From: Benincasa hispida
Lineage: Eukaryota; Streptophyta; Magnoliopsida; Cucurbitales; Cucurbitaceae
NCBI RefSeq assembly: GCF_009727055.1
Contig: NC_052359.1
Span: 25,947,052-26,011,051, forward strand
Reading direction: 5' to 3'
DNA: 64,000 nucleotides
Part shown: positions 1 through 12,252 of the stretch, piece by piece
Numbering within the stretch: position 1 is the first letter of the stretch
Layout: each line of letters begins with the position of its first letter
Position numbers and translations under genes: made by a program
Notes under the pieces: model-generated
What the model was told of the DNA's origin: nothing
Database searches by the model: none
What the model saw: only the letters and a program-made list of their open reading frames with translations

Positions 1-1633
1 CTCACTCTTTAAATTCAAAAAAGATAGGAAATCAATAAGAAACAAAAAGATTCAAGAAAAAATTGATAAGAAAAGTCTTGTAGTATTCAAAGAAAAAGCC
101 TTACAAATCTAAAAATCGACGATTGGCTTTGAAAATTTTATCAAATCCAAATTACGATGCCAAGATTTATAATTAAAAATCAAAATGCAAGGTAATATCA
201 TGAGTTTTGGTCAAAATTGGCCAAAACCGAGAATAGAGCTCTCAAAATTTACCTAACTCTCCTCCCTCCTTACCTATTTTGAAAAAGAAATTAATTTATA
301 CTATAGGCGCAACGTTGCAATGCTCCAATCGGAGCGTAGACCTCAAGCAATGCAACACTATCACTATGCTAAAGGGATTCGCCGTGCGCACGTGTTTCCT
401 TGATGTACCCATCAAACATTGTAGCTTGCAAGGCTGAGGGTAGCATTGCAGCGCTCTCATGCATTTTCAACTACTGCCTTGCAGCTAACTCAAGGGTGTA
501 AGGTGTGCGTTCTAACGCTATCAGCTATGCATTCAATCTATTTATGAGCTGGGCATTTTGATAATTTTTCTCCTTTGAAGCTCGGATACTCAATTTAACT
601 CCAAATTTGTCCAAATTGACCTTGAATGACTGAAATTGTCGATTGTACCTTCTTTGTGCTCGGTACCTATAAAAATAGAGTAACAAACATATAAAATCCA
701 AATATGAATCTAAATTAAGCTAAGGAAAATAACATTTTTATGGTTCTATCAAGTAGCATTAGTGGCAAGACCGAATCTTTCTACAGGAAAGCACGAGATG
801 TGTTTCACAATAGTTAATTTTCTAGTTACAATAGTAAATGGGGGAGTTTGGTGTGAGATTGAGATAACATGCATAAAAATAAAAACATGAGAAGAAAAGA
901 TTTGAAAATGTAATTTTAACTTGGATAATATAGTTCTCAGAGCAAGAAAGGGTTCCAATGGAATTTTAACCATTGATTTCTTATAATTAAACATACATTC
1001 GATCTACATGTTCACAACAAGTTACTTGGCCCAACAACCTCATTGGCATAATAGATTGCCAACTAGTTGGATAAACCAAGAAAGTGTCCTAATTATCAGT
1101 TAAATTTAAAGCCCTAATTAATCTAAATGCTTTAGTCCTATTAGGTTCAAGAGCATCTACATAGAATAAAAGCATTTGCATTAAGTTCTAGGGTTTCATT
1201 GTATAGTTAATATATTAAGTAGCCCAACTAACTAATCAATTTATCTTTGAACCTAGGTTTAGCAGGCATTTAAGGTTTATGGTTAGACTATATTCCCTAG
1301 CATACAGGATTTAACCTTTTCTACATAGGCGATTAAAAGCTAGACGAACAATAAAAAACGTGCAAGCAAAAAATCTATACTTAAGGCATACATTATATTG
1401 ATGTTAGGGGGAGACAACCATACATAAATACACATGTAAAACAAATAAGATTTAGAGAAGAGTGAATCATTATATATTAAGTTCAATCAAGAACAATCTC
1501 ACAAAATTACAATGAATTCCTAACTCCTAAAACCAGAAAAACATTAAACTCAACAATCCATAGACAATAAGAAGAGACTATCGAGCATCCAACCTTGAAC
1601 TACAACCAAAATAAAAGAAACCTAAGATAAAAT
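1..1633 (-). repeat. Unassigned repetitive DNA, probably part of a Ty3/gypsy LTR
   Basis: No convincing gene is visible. The stretch is AT-rich apart from about 300-540, where short words related to GCAATGCAAC and GCATTGCAGCG recur. The same words occur in the gypsy-like LTR near 2280-2410 and in the copia leader near 38252-38345. Read on the minus strand there is a TATA-like CATAAATAG close to 540-550 and a long AT-rich tract after it, the layout of a plant gypsy LTR. It ends where an A-type copia LTR begins. Ends and family are not determined, and ordinary intergenic DNA is possible. Confidence 0.35.
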
Positions 1634-4192
1634 TGTTGGATTGTATGTCATAAAACTCTCAGTTTGTAAACATTAAATATATTCAGTAAAGTTATTATTG
1701 AATATATAAATTTCACTTGTAAAGATGTAAATCAAATAAACTAACAAAACCCCTGACAATAGCGTGAATACTTGAACTTTATGTAGAGACATAAAAGTGA
1801 ATCAAGTTTGAATATATAGACAAAACGGTCTATAAGTATACGAATAGGGTTGGGTACCTTATCTTGGAAACACTATGGATGCAGTGAACTTTGTATATAA
1901 TACAATGATGTGATCTTGAATCATTCATGTAGAGACATGCGAGTGGGGGCGTCCTATGTAAAAGACATTTTCATAAGATTGGACCACAAAATAGTCACTT
2001 TTTTATAATATCGTTTATTGCCAAAATTGATTGTTTCAATTCGATGATCTGAGGTAACTCGAATTTATTACTACTATTGCTAGTTTTGTTTTAGTTTGAT
2101 GTGGTTTATTGAGTAATTTTAGAAAATTGAGCATCAAGAGCAATTTGTGTGAAAGTGACAAAATAACCCGAGGAAAAACTACAAATTTGAGCAATTACGG
2201 GTTGGCTATGGAATTAGGAAGAAACCAAGGACCCAAGATCAAGAAAAGAGGTACCTTTGGAAGACAATTCAATGGAGCTAGCAATTAGACGAGCATTACA
2301 ATGCTACTCCCTGACGCTGTAAACCCGAGAGCAATTGGAAATAGGGCAACATTGCAGCGGTACGACTTCTACGTGCGACTGTCATGACGTTGGCGTTGCA
2401 ACACTACGAGGGCATTATAAATAATTTGTTGTGCCACCAGGTCTGGGAAGAAAGAAAATTTAGAGAGTTTTAGAAGAAAATTCAAGTCCGTACAGAGGCG
2501 AAAGAGAGCGATTCTGAACTGTTCTAGCTAAAGATTCAAGATTTCGGTTGAGGGTTAATCTGAGAGCGGTTTTGGGGAGATTTTGATGGGAAGAATTGAT
2601 CAAGAACGTGCATTTTGTTGAAGACCAATCCAAAATTCATGGCGAGAGTCAAGGAGATTGTGATTGGGATTCGATCCTATTGAGGAGAGATTGTTCTTCT
2701 ATGTTTATATTATTGTTTTGCCATGGTGATTGATTATTTGTTGGTTATGGTTGTTAGAATCGTGTATGGCTAAACTTTGTTTCTAAGGTCTTTGTGGATT
2801 TTAGGGATGTTACTTTGAGTATTTGAATTTATAATTAATTGATTTTGCAATGATTTCTAAATTGTTGTGCTTAATGTTTTTGATTATCCGTCCATTGATT
2901 GAATGAACTTAAGTTGATTAGCTGTCTCAAGAGAGAATTTAATTCACTGGACTCAATAATTTAGATCGGTATTCAAAATTGCATGAGAATGAATTTAGAA
3001 TAATATGGGGTGCGATTGAAGGGTCTTAATGTTGTAACTAATCAAGCGATAAAAGAGATTCGGGTTGATCGTTAGTTGTTAGGAAGGTTTGAGCTTGAGA
3101 GAGGATTTCCTGATTTTAAAACTTCCATCCCCAGTCTGTCGATTTCAATCAATTGCATGTCATTACTATTTGTACTCCCTGATTGAAACAACACCCTAGA
3201 TAAGTTCATTCTGAATTGTATTTGAGTGTGATTGAATCTTTGTTCTTTTTAGTCATCGATAAAAAGCCTCTTTTGATTGCCTGGATAAAATTAATGAAGA
3301 ACTGCGATAGCTAAGCTGAGGAATAATTACTCTTGCCGGTTTCCGAGGACAATACCCTATTTTGGGATTTATTACATCGATATGTACACTTGCATCCACG
3401 CACCATGACTTCACCAAGCTTTGTAGGTCAAAGGTTAAAAGTTGACTTCACTAAGTGGGAAATTCAAAAATTAGTTTTGAATTAATTTTGAATTAAAAAT
3501 ATATTTGATTAAAATTTGACTCAAGTCAAATGTTGACTTCAAAATAATCAAAAGTCAAAATATTGACTTCACTTAGTGGAATGATCGAAGAATGATTTTT
3601 AGTGAAAAAAAAATCCAACTTTTAGTGAATTAGTGAGTAATCCATTTGGCAAAGGGTTGATTCTATAAAATGTCACTTATCCCACAAAATTGTGTGCATT
3701 TTGATATGTCAAAATTTGGTTAACTCAATTTTGCATGAATTTCATGAAATTACTCTATAAATAGGATGCTTGATAGTGATTAAAGCATTTTAGCCACTTG
3801 GTGAATTTCAAGTTAATTGAAAAATAAATTCTTCTTGGCAACTTAGAAATTCTAAAAGAGTTTTAGAAATCAAGTCCTCGATTCTCTCTCAATTTCTATA
3901 CTAAATTCATCCTTATTTTTGTTATTCATCGATCCCATCATCCTGTTCTAAGGTCGGAGAATAGTCAGGAAGACTCTCGTAATGGTTCACAGCCAATTCG
4001 TGAGGAGATTGGAGTGAAACTGGTGGTCAATTTGGAGCTACAAAGGTTGTATTCTATAATTTTTCTTTTACATTTATTTGCATGCTTATTCCTTATAAAT
4101 TAGCATAATTAGAATATTAAAGATCCATTTCCTTCTGATGTTCATTTGCACGTAACAATATGAAGAATTTATTTGCATGCTTATTCCTTATA
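1634..4192 (+). repeat. Old copia LTR, family A (copy A0), interrupted
   Basis: It starts TGTTGGATTGTATGTC and matches the first 400 bases of the A LTRs at 6713 and 21051 (the same 'tagagacata', 'ggtctata' and 'aatagggttggg' blocks in order). After an inserted gypsy-like LTR it resumes with the GTTGACTT/TTGACTT-rich block that is also seen in the 3' LTR of element A near 26290-26470. The middle of the LTR, corresponding to about 7150-7920 of copy A, is missing. A 28-base segment is duplicated near its end (4074-4101 and 4169-4196). The right end is approximate because the primer site is degraded there. Confidence 0.6.
2078..3402 (+). repeat. Ty3/gypsy LTR-like insertion inside copia LTR A0
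   Basis: This segment has no counterpart in the other A LTRs. It contains a promoter-like CATTATAAATAAT near 2413, a long AT-rich transcribed-region-like tract, and an end reading GCCGGTTTCCGAGGACAA followed by a GTACACTTGC block, wording typical of the 3' part of Athila/Tat-type plant LTRs. No primer site or coding region follows, so a solo LTR is likely. A clean TSD was not found: ACTAT on the left and ACCAT on the right differ at one base. Both ends are estimates. Confidence 0.45.
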
Positions 4193-4698
4193 AATTTGCA
4201 TGCTTTTAACACTCAATTATTGATAATTTTTGAATTGGTGGGTAATTATTCATGTGATGAATTTATGTGTACTAAAATGGATAGTTTCGGTTTTTGGCAT
4301 CATTTTTCTTTTCTGATTTGTGATAATTATTGTAATTGCCCAGTGATTTATGGACTATAATTTTCTGAGAGTTACTAGAATTGAAATTAGGCTGCAATTT
4401 AAAGATATTCAGAGCAAAGTACAAGTTGAAATCGAAAAAGAGAATTGGTGCTCGAGCATCGAGGAGTGAGTAAGCATTGTTCGAGGAGCGAGGTCTGGTT
4501 TAAGCTGCTTCCACCTAGTTTGGATCGGTTCAAAGAGTTCAGAGTGATTCAAGTCAATGCTTCAAGTTATTATTATAATATTTAGTGTTAAGCTTGTTTA
4601 GGATGCAAAAATTGATCCATTTTAGTGTGGTTTATTTGTTTATGCATTATGAATGTATGAATTAAATAATTTATCTACCGCGTGCATATTGTCACACC
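4193..4698 (+). other. Start of copia A0 untranslated leader
   Basis: The sequence follows the A0 LTR and matches the leader of element A after its primer site (GCATGCTTTTAACACTCAATT, then TTGGTGGGT, then GAAATTAGGCT). The initiator-Met primer site is eroded to a few bases near 4193-4205. A short GC-richer patch with repeated CGAGGAGYGAG words lies at about 4440-4510. The leader is cut at 4699 by a family B LTR, and the rest of A0 is not found in the window. Confidence 0.5.
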
Positions 4699-6712
4699 TA
4701 TTGGCGTTGATGCCTTAAATCTCATAAGGTTCTGTAGTTTGTATACACCTATATGAACAAACATTTGTGATGTAATAATATGAGATATTTTCTTCACTGT
4801 TGTCTATGAAATATGGGATATTTTAGCTGCATTAACCACAACCCAATAAACTAAGATCCCTAGTTATTGTTGTAACTTAAGCATGTATGTGGAAACATAC
4901 AAGTGGATCATGCCTTAAGTGATGACCTAAATGGTCTACAGTATATCGATAAAGGAGAGAAATCTTATCCTTGTGACACTACGGATACGACCCACTTTGT
5001 AGAAGTTACAAGTATTCTAAAGTGCTACAGATGATCTGATACTGATCACTCATGTGGAGACATACGAGCAGGGGTATCCCATACAAAGGAGTTTGTATAA
5101 AACTAAACCACGGAATATTTAGTCTCATTATATAATGCCATTCATGACAGAGACTTTCATTTCACTACGATGACCATAGGTAACATGACCTTAATCCTGA
5201 GTTACTTGGGAACTCCTGCCTATGAGGGCAATCCTTTGATTTTCTTGGGTGCGAATGGCTAGATTGCAGACTCAAACCTACCACTTTAGGGATTCGTCTG
5301 GTTGGGAAGCTGGGAAGTCAGCTACACAAGATAGAATTCACTCCTCCCCCGAAGTAAGGGTAAGTAGATAGATTGCTCCCTTAAGGGCTCATTTCAGGGC
5401 TTGAATAATGTGGCGCCACACACTTTCTCATGGCTTGAGAGGTGTTCACTCATAGTAGGACTATGATGTATTGTTCATTAGAGGAGTGAGTTGTACTTAA
5501 GGAGTTAGATATAACTATCGGGGTAAAACGGTAAATTGGCCCAGCTGTACTACGAGCGATCTGTGAAGGGTTATCATACTATTGATTGGTTATATCCAAT
5601 TCTTGGAAGATACCAATATGCAGCGGAAGTTACCAGTATCAATAAGCACTCTAATTCATTTATTTTGGCATAAAAGAAAGCATGTTTCAGCAGAAATAAA
5701 TAGGTTACATGACATACCTTTGAAGAACTTCCTCTAAGCTTGAAACCAGCTGCAAATTTCCTTTGAATCTTGTTGTAGACTACCTCAAGATCTTCCCTAC
5801 TATCCTCTTGGTGCTCTAGATTGAGTAGTGGGACTCAAAATAAGCCTAAATTAAGGAAATTTGGAGATTAACTCACTGCAACAATCCAACGTGAAGAAAA
5901 GCTTTTTCTCTCGAATTTTTCAGAAAAATTTGATCGCTTGCCTTTTTTTTTCTCAAAATACTCCAATATGTTCAATATATTGTAAACACTCATGCAAAGA
6001 GATTTGCTGCATGAGATTCAACTCATACTTGGAGTTAATGAAGGTTGAAGAAGTGGGTTAATTAGTGAGCTACTTCATAAAGAGAATGGAAAATGTCAAT
6101 TTTCCAACTTTGTGATTTTTCTTCTTTTTAAATTTTGATAAATTGATTTCATAAATCAATTCTTTTAATAAAATTGAAAATATTATTAATTTTACAAAAT
6201 TAATTTCATAAATTAATTTTCTTAATAAAATTTATCATAATAAATAATTATTTAAATTTTTTAAATAATTCTAATTAATTTAATATTAAATATAAAATTA
6301 ATTTTTACACAATTTCATCTTCAAATATTTAAATCATATTTAAATATTATTTCTCCAATTTCATTTAATTTTAATTTGAACACATCCGATTAACTTATCA
6401 CGCTACTCTAGAGCTAATCCATTTACGAGCTATTAGGGGGACCTAAAAGACCTACAGATCATGGACTCCAATGATCTGAGATTAATCGACTAAACTCATT
6501 AGACCGATCTAACCCCCATTCGTTAACTAATGGGTGATTCCACTAAAGTCCATAGCTGAACTCCCCTCACTGTAGATATATTATGTCCACTCGATATAAC
6601 CATTATTAGTAAGTTAACCCTTCACAGGTTGTTCGTAATAATGGCTGAGTCAAATCTCTATTTTACCCCCAAAATTACCTCTTGTTCTTTAAGTCCCATT
6701 GACCCCCTAATG

Positions 6713-8231
6713 TGTTGGATTTTATGTCCTAAAACTCGTAGTTTGTAAATTAATAAATATATTCTGTTTTGTTTTTCGTTGAAATTGTAATCTTGAATCC
6801 AATAAACTAAGGTCCTGAGGGTATTTAATGTAGTTTGAACTTTATGTAGTGACATAAATGTGGATCAAGTTCAAATATATAGCCAAAATGGTCTATACTA
6901 TATGAATAAGGTTGGGCCCCTTATTCTGGGGACACTATAGATGCGGCCCACTTAGTAGTTAGCACAAACGATGTGATCCTGAATCATTCGTATAGAGATA
7001 TGTGAGTGAGGGCATACTATGCAATGAGTTTGCATAAGACTAAACCATGAAATAGTAACTTTTTACGTTCTAAATGTCGTTTTATGTATAAAACTGACTA
7101 TTTCGTTAATTGATGACCTAAGTAACTTAATCTTAATCCTGAGCTAACTATGAACTCCTGTTCACTTGGAATGATCCTTAGATCTTCATAGGTGAAGGCA
7201 GCTCATTATCGCTAGCCCAATAAGCCTCCTATTTTAAGGGTAAGATCAGGTGGATAGCTGGGAACATAGGGTGCAAGACGGAATTCACTCCTACCCGTTA
7301 TAGGGATAGTAGATAGGTTGTTCCCTTTAGTACTGAATTTAGGACTTGAACAAGGGGCCCCACCTTCTCCTTGGCTCGAGAGGGGTTCGGTTAATAGGTT
7401 GGACCTTAAACCAATTGTTCATTAGAGGATCAGTGGAACTTAAGGAACAAGATGTAGTCTTGGGGGTAAAACGGTTTTTATGACCCAGCCGAGATTACGA
7501 ACAACCTATGAAGGATTAACTTACTAATTATGGTTGTATCAAATGGACACAAATATATCTATAGTAAGGGGAGTGCAACTACGGGACTATAGTGGAATGA
7601 CCCGTTAGTTAACGAATGTTGATTAGCTCTGTCTAAAAGAGTTTTAGCCAGCTAATCTCGGATCGTTGGAGCCCATGATCTATAGGTCCATTAGGTTCTT
7701 CTACTAGCTCATATGGAATAAACTTAGAACAGTATGATAGAATGATTCGAATTATTCGAATTAGGTGAAGAGAGAGAAACCGACAAGTATATGTGATATA
7801 GTAGTCGGTTTTCAGTTTAGAGATACAACTTTAATATTTAAATGTGATTTAAATATCAAGAATATGAATACGTTCATATTCGGAAGATCGGAGATAATGG
7901 AAATGGTCAAAGATGTAAAAAGTCAAAGAGTTGAACCCAAACCCAAATTCATTCTTATTTTTCCACCTCTTTCTCTCTCTCGGTTTTCTTCATCCATCGG
8001 GTCCCACAACCCGATTTTTAGTCCAGAGGATAGTAGGTCAACTCTAGTGGTGATCCGAAAGAGTTCAGGTCGAGATTCAGCGAGGAATAGCAGTTTTCGG
8101 GAGCTTCAAAGGTAATTTTAATATACTGTTTTTTTTTTCCCCTTCAAATTGCATGCTCATTTCCTTTTAATTAAAAGCAATGAGAGTGTAATTAGGTCTT
8201 TTTTCTGTTGCATATGTCTCGTGTTCCATCA
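6713..8231 (+). repeat. 5' LTR of copia element A, with internal deletion
   Basis: It runs from TGTTGG to CATCA and is followed after two bases by the primer site. Aligned by eye with the 3' LTR it lacks about 437 bases: the 3' LTR segment 26296-26732, rich in AGTCAAA and GTTGACTT repeats, is absent at position 7935, where GTTGA joins ACCCAAACCC. With that segment and the nested insertion accounted for, the two LTRs have nearly equal length (about 1.96 kb). Confidence 0.88.
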
Positions 8232-8233
8232 TG

Positions 8234-8245
8234 TGGTATCAGAGC
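8234..8245 (+). promoter_or_regulatory. Primer binding site, initiator-Met type, copia A
   Basis: TGGTATCAGAGC matches the 3' end complement of plant initiator methionine tRNA, the usual primer of Ty1/copia reverse transcription. It lies two bases after the 5' LTR and is intact. Confidence 0.9.
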
Positions 8246-11200
8246 ATGCTTTAATTACGCTCAATTGCTTTTGGTGGGTGTTTTTTTCCTTTCTACTCAA
8301 AGGTTAAATGAAATATGGACTAAAGTGGATTTATTATGATTTTGGTATTGTTTTTCTTTAAATTTCTTGTGGAAATTTGTAATTGCTCATATGTTTATGA
8401 GCAATAATGCGTGAAAAAGTGTCTGTAAATTAGTTGGTGTCATTAGAGTTGAAATTAGGCTATAGTTTTTGATTTCGGGAGAGAGGATAGTAGCAAAATT
8501 GAAGAAATTGTGATCACAGACCCGAATTCTGCTCCCAGACCCGACCCGCCAGCTCGAGCGCTCCGACTGGGATTTCTCGCATGCGCGCCTGGCTCGCATG
8601 CTGCCTTGCCCGGATCTGACTAGCTAATGTGATATTTTATTAAGTGGAAAATGTATGATATGCGTTAATGGGTTTGCGTTGTGCACTCAAGTTTTCCCAG
8701 TGGAATCCAAGTGTAAATTCCCCTAAGTTTCCTGGTAAGTCCAGGGTTGATCACAGGGACTTGTGAAAATAGTTGCGTTGATAGTTTTGAAATGACAACT
8801 TTGTGGTAACCGATAAACAAATAAGTTGTTGGTTGGTTTGATTGCGTTAATTGAAGATAAATAAAATGCGACGGAGTTCGAAAAGAGTTGGTAACGAGAA
8901 ATGCGATGAATATGCGGTGAACAGGTTGAGAAAGGTTTCGGCTAACACTCCCTAAATGCGTTCATACTTGCGATCATGCAACATGCATACAATAGTAAAC
9001 CACCTCTCGGTGCGAATACCACAACTTCTAAGGGTAGAACACATGTGATAATTATGTGCTAAGTCTACAAGGCCTACACATAAGCCTCTATTCCTATTTA
9101 TGCGATGAAAAGACGACAACCACACAAATATGCGACCACATAATATCATTCCTATTCCTAGGATGCATGCGATGCAAGTTGGCAAACAACGCTTATCTCT
9201 AAGTCCCTATCTCTTGCTTATGCTGATCTAATCTTGCTCTCTCAAGTCTAGATTCTAACCTAGCTCTCTCGAGTCATTAGGTTATTTCTTTAGACTCTCT
9301 CTCAAGTAGCTCTAAAGGGGTGTTGGGCACAACATAAAACAAGACAATTGCAAGCAGTGAACTTCCTAGGTCATGTTAGCCTAGTTCTTCTCAACCCATT
9401 CAATTAACTTAGCTACTCATGCATATTATGAGAGTGAGTAGATGTAGAAATATAACTTCCATTGAATAACTATGAAGATGAAATACAAATATCAATGCAA
9501 GTAAAGTAAAGAGCCTGGCAGCAATTTCTTGCTACTAGGCGATTACACTGTTCTACTCGTGCTCTAAAGATATTTCTTGCTTTCGCTAGAGTCGGCCCGC
9601 TCTCCGCCCTTACACCCAAGGTTCTCTCTTAGGTTGCCTTGGGCGATCTCCGGCGTCACTGCTCTTCTCTTGCTCCGCCTTAAAAATGAAAAGAAACTAT
9701 AGACAAAGGCGTGAACTAAAAATGGTGAACTAATCAACTGCTTAACCCCTTCTCTGAAGAATGCTCTTGGTATTTATAGAGCTTCCATGGTGAAAGGCGG
9801 CTTCTCTCTCCTAGTTGTATAGATGGGACAACTTTAATTCCTAAATGACGCGCTGGCTAATCATCACCGATAAATTCTGAATGTACTTCGTGATTGTTAT
9901 AGGTTGGCAACTTATGTGGATCCGACTACCATCAGCTTTCTATCCCATCACTCTTAATTATCCTTTCACAGATGTGCCCGCCATGTTGCGCTGACCAAGT
10001 TGCGGCGATTCTTCTCGGGCAAATATTTGTGAGTGTGATTAACACAAAGTCTTGCGGTGAAGTTGTGCTCGACTGATGAATTCCTATGATCGCATTCTCT
10101 GCAATGCGTTAATGCATATTCTGTACAAAAAAATACAAAAATCAATAGTTCCAATGCGCTGATGCACGCGACCGCAATATTATAGATTTTATGCTTAATG
10201 GATGCAATTTGTCATATTCTATCAACGCATTCAAACATTGTTTAGTAACTTAGTATTATGATAACGTGCATTTTTGCCCGTTATCACTAGTGCGACCTGC
10301 ATGCCCGTGCGCCCCGCCCACTCTGCTCATGACCCGCGTGCCGTTCGCCGACCCGGTTTTCCACCCGTACGCCCGCTCCGCCTCCGTCGACCTGCCCCGT
10401 GCTTCCGTTGACTGTGCCAGCGCCCGTTGACCAGTCGGTCCAAATCGTTTGACCTGGTTGAGCCAGTTTGACCGATTCAACTTGGTTTTTGGTGTTTTTG
10501 GGTCGATTCGAGTGGTTTCTGAGCAGCTCCAGATGGTTCAAAGTGTTTGAAGCTGGTTCCGAGAAGCTGGTTGCTGTTTTGTGTAATAAATTAGTTATTT
10601 TTTTGTTTTTAATGCCAAAATCGGTCCACTTTAGTGTTGTTTACCTATTATGCATGTGATGTATAATATTGTATGATTATGTGTGCTTATAGTATGCCAT
10701 ATAGTTTTAAAACTCCACCATAGGAAAAGCATGTGACATGCATTTGTTATATGTTATAAGTGTTATAAATTATATACTATGCATGCTTAGTTTTAATATA
10801 AATGTTATATTAAAGCATGTTTGATTGAAGGAAGCACGTTATAGATGAATGCTCTAGGGTTATAATTGTTATAATTTATTTTATAATTATTATAAAATAA
10901 CCTAGACTTCTAAAATCTATAACAAAGATAAGATGCATACTTATTTAGGGTTAACCATCGAGAAATCCTATTTTTCATACAAAATAGGTTGATATCTTGT
11001 AAAATCGAAGTTACAAGAAAACTCACTCGACAAGATCTTGGCAAAAAATCAGATAAGATGACTAAGGTTGAAGGTTTTTAAGTTGAAGGTTCACGGAACA
11101 CCTTTGAGCCAACGTCTGAGTTAGGTTAAACCGGTTTTATGAGCATGCGTTTGTGGTGTGAGGTAATAAAATTTGTTTATCACTTAGACATCGTAGGTTA

Positions 11201-11973
11201 AAAATCCAGTATAAAAGTTATACTTGGATGAATCACCTAGACTTAGGATATGTTTAGTTAGCCGAAATGTATCGCTATGTATTTAATACCCTAACCGTCT
11301 AGAACACTTCTGGAGAGAAGTAATGTACTTTTAGCTCTAGTGTCCTTAAAAGTTTACACCGTGAGATTCATGCTTGGCTTTGGGCCACCCTGGGAGCGGA
11401 CTCCATTCGGAGAGTGTTTGCATGAGTCAATACCAAGGTGAATAGGGGAAGTTGTTTGTAGTAAGTGGGAGAAGGAAGTGTGTCAACATATCCTGCGGTC
11501 TCTTCCATTAGGTCGCACCATGAGATTCCTATAATGCGCCTGCATGTCTGCCTTGGAGCGACCTTACCAATCGGAGAGTTGTATTATAGGATTCGGAACT
11601 CCGCGAACTCTAGAAATTGATAGGGTCTCTCAGGTTCGTTTTCATTCCTGTCTTTCCAACTTCGGGAGCATAATGAATTCGATCTTTGAGGTCTGAAAAT
11701 GGAAGGTCACACTTACGAGAATTACTAAGTGTTAGTAAATTCTTGACCAAAATAGCGATAACTAAGTTACTATAGGAATAAGAGTTATTCTAGTCAAGGT
11801 AGTCTTGGTTTAATGGAGGAATAGTCGATCACCCCTCGGTGAAGGTTATTCTAAACTATTGAAATATTGTTGCAAAATATAATGATGAAGGGTACATTAT
11901 TCGATTTTTTCCTAAACTTGATTAGATTTAAAAGATTAATGTTTTTTACTAAAAAGGATATGTCTTTTTCAGC
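8246..11973 (+). other. Long untranslated leader of copia element A
   Basis: There is no coding sequence between the primer site and the gag start. Without the C solo LTR it is about 2.1 kb. It contains GC-rich patches at about 8540-8612 and 10290-10450, then an AT-rich block with GCATG, TTATAAGTG and TATGCCAT words (10620-10850). Close to gag is a block containing GGGCCACCCTGGGAGCGGA and AAGGTGAATAGGG (11380-11450). The same blocks recur in the same order in the B leader (33380-34640), the A-type leader at 37974 and the minus-strand copia at 59121-60044, so they are ancestral and probably functional for the RNA (translation, packaging or dimerisation); that role is inference. Confidence 0.7.
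8625..10286 (-). repeat. Solo LTR, family C (copy C1), Athila/Tat-like
   Basis: It is flanked by CTAGC (8620-8624) and CTAGT (10287-10291), a TSD with one mismatch. On the minus strand it starts TGATAACGGGCA, has a TATA box (TATAAATA, complement of 9771-9778) about 500 bases in, and further on a TCCCTGTG-type block (complement of about 8745-8762). The terminal 26 bases form a hairpin with loop AAAA and one stem mismatch. There is no primer site or gene, so it is a recombined solo LTR sitting in the copia A leader. Confidence 0.8.
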
Positions 11974-12252
11974 ATGAATAGCTCAATAATTCAACTTTTA
12001 CCTTCCGAGAAACTAAATGGCGATAATCACTCAACATGGAAAAACAATCTGAATTCAACACTAGTAATAGACGACCTGAGATTTGTCTTAACCGAGGAAT
12101 GTCCTCAGGCCCTTGCTTGGAAAGAAGCACAAGGTAAATATGATTTACTAGTTGCTGAAACATGTTTAGTGGAGTATGATACCTCAACCTGGATATTGGA
12201 TTCAGGAGCCACTAATCATATTTGCTTCTCTTTTAAGGAAACTAGTTCTTAG
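11974..12252 (+). pseudogene. Copia A gag start fused to protease (gag centre deleted)
   Basis: Begins MNSSIIQLLPSEKLNGDN, the conserved copia Gag N-terminus, and runs to about residue 45 (FVLTEECPQ). It then jumps to KYDLLVAETC and the aspartic-protease site WILDSGATNHIC at about residues 72-83. Compared with the gag at 34950 about 230 residues are missing, including the UBN2-type capsid region and the CX2CX4HX4C zinc knuckle. The reading frame stays open across the join, so the deletion is in frame or was repaired. A TAG stop ends the frame at 12250-12252. The same deletion is seen in the minus-strand copia at 59120-58908, so it is probably inherited rather than local damage. A Gag of this kind could not form particles alone (inference). 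Confidence 0.85.

Noticed and set aside
2073..3407. ACTAT/ACCAT as the duplication of the gypsy-like LTR in A0
   Set aside because: One mismatch and uncertain LTR ends; the surrounding A LTR also has missing sequence, so the claim is not secure.
7765..8115. 116-codon open frame as a host or element gene
   Set aside because: It lies inside the copia A 5' LTR, spans the 437-base deletion point and is absent from the matching 3' LTR.
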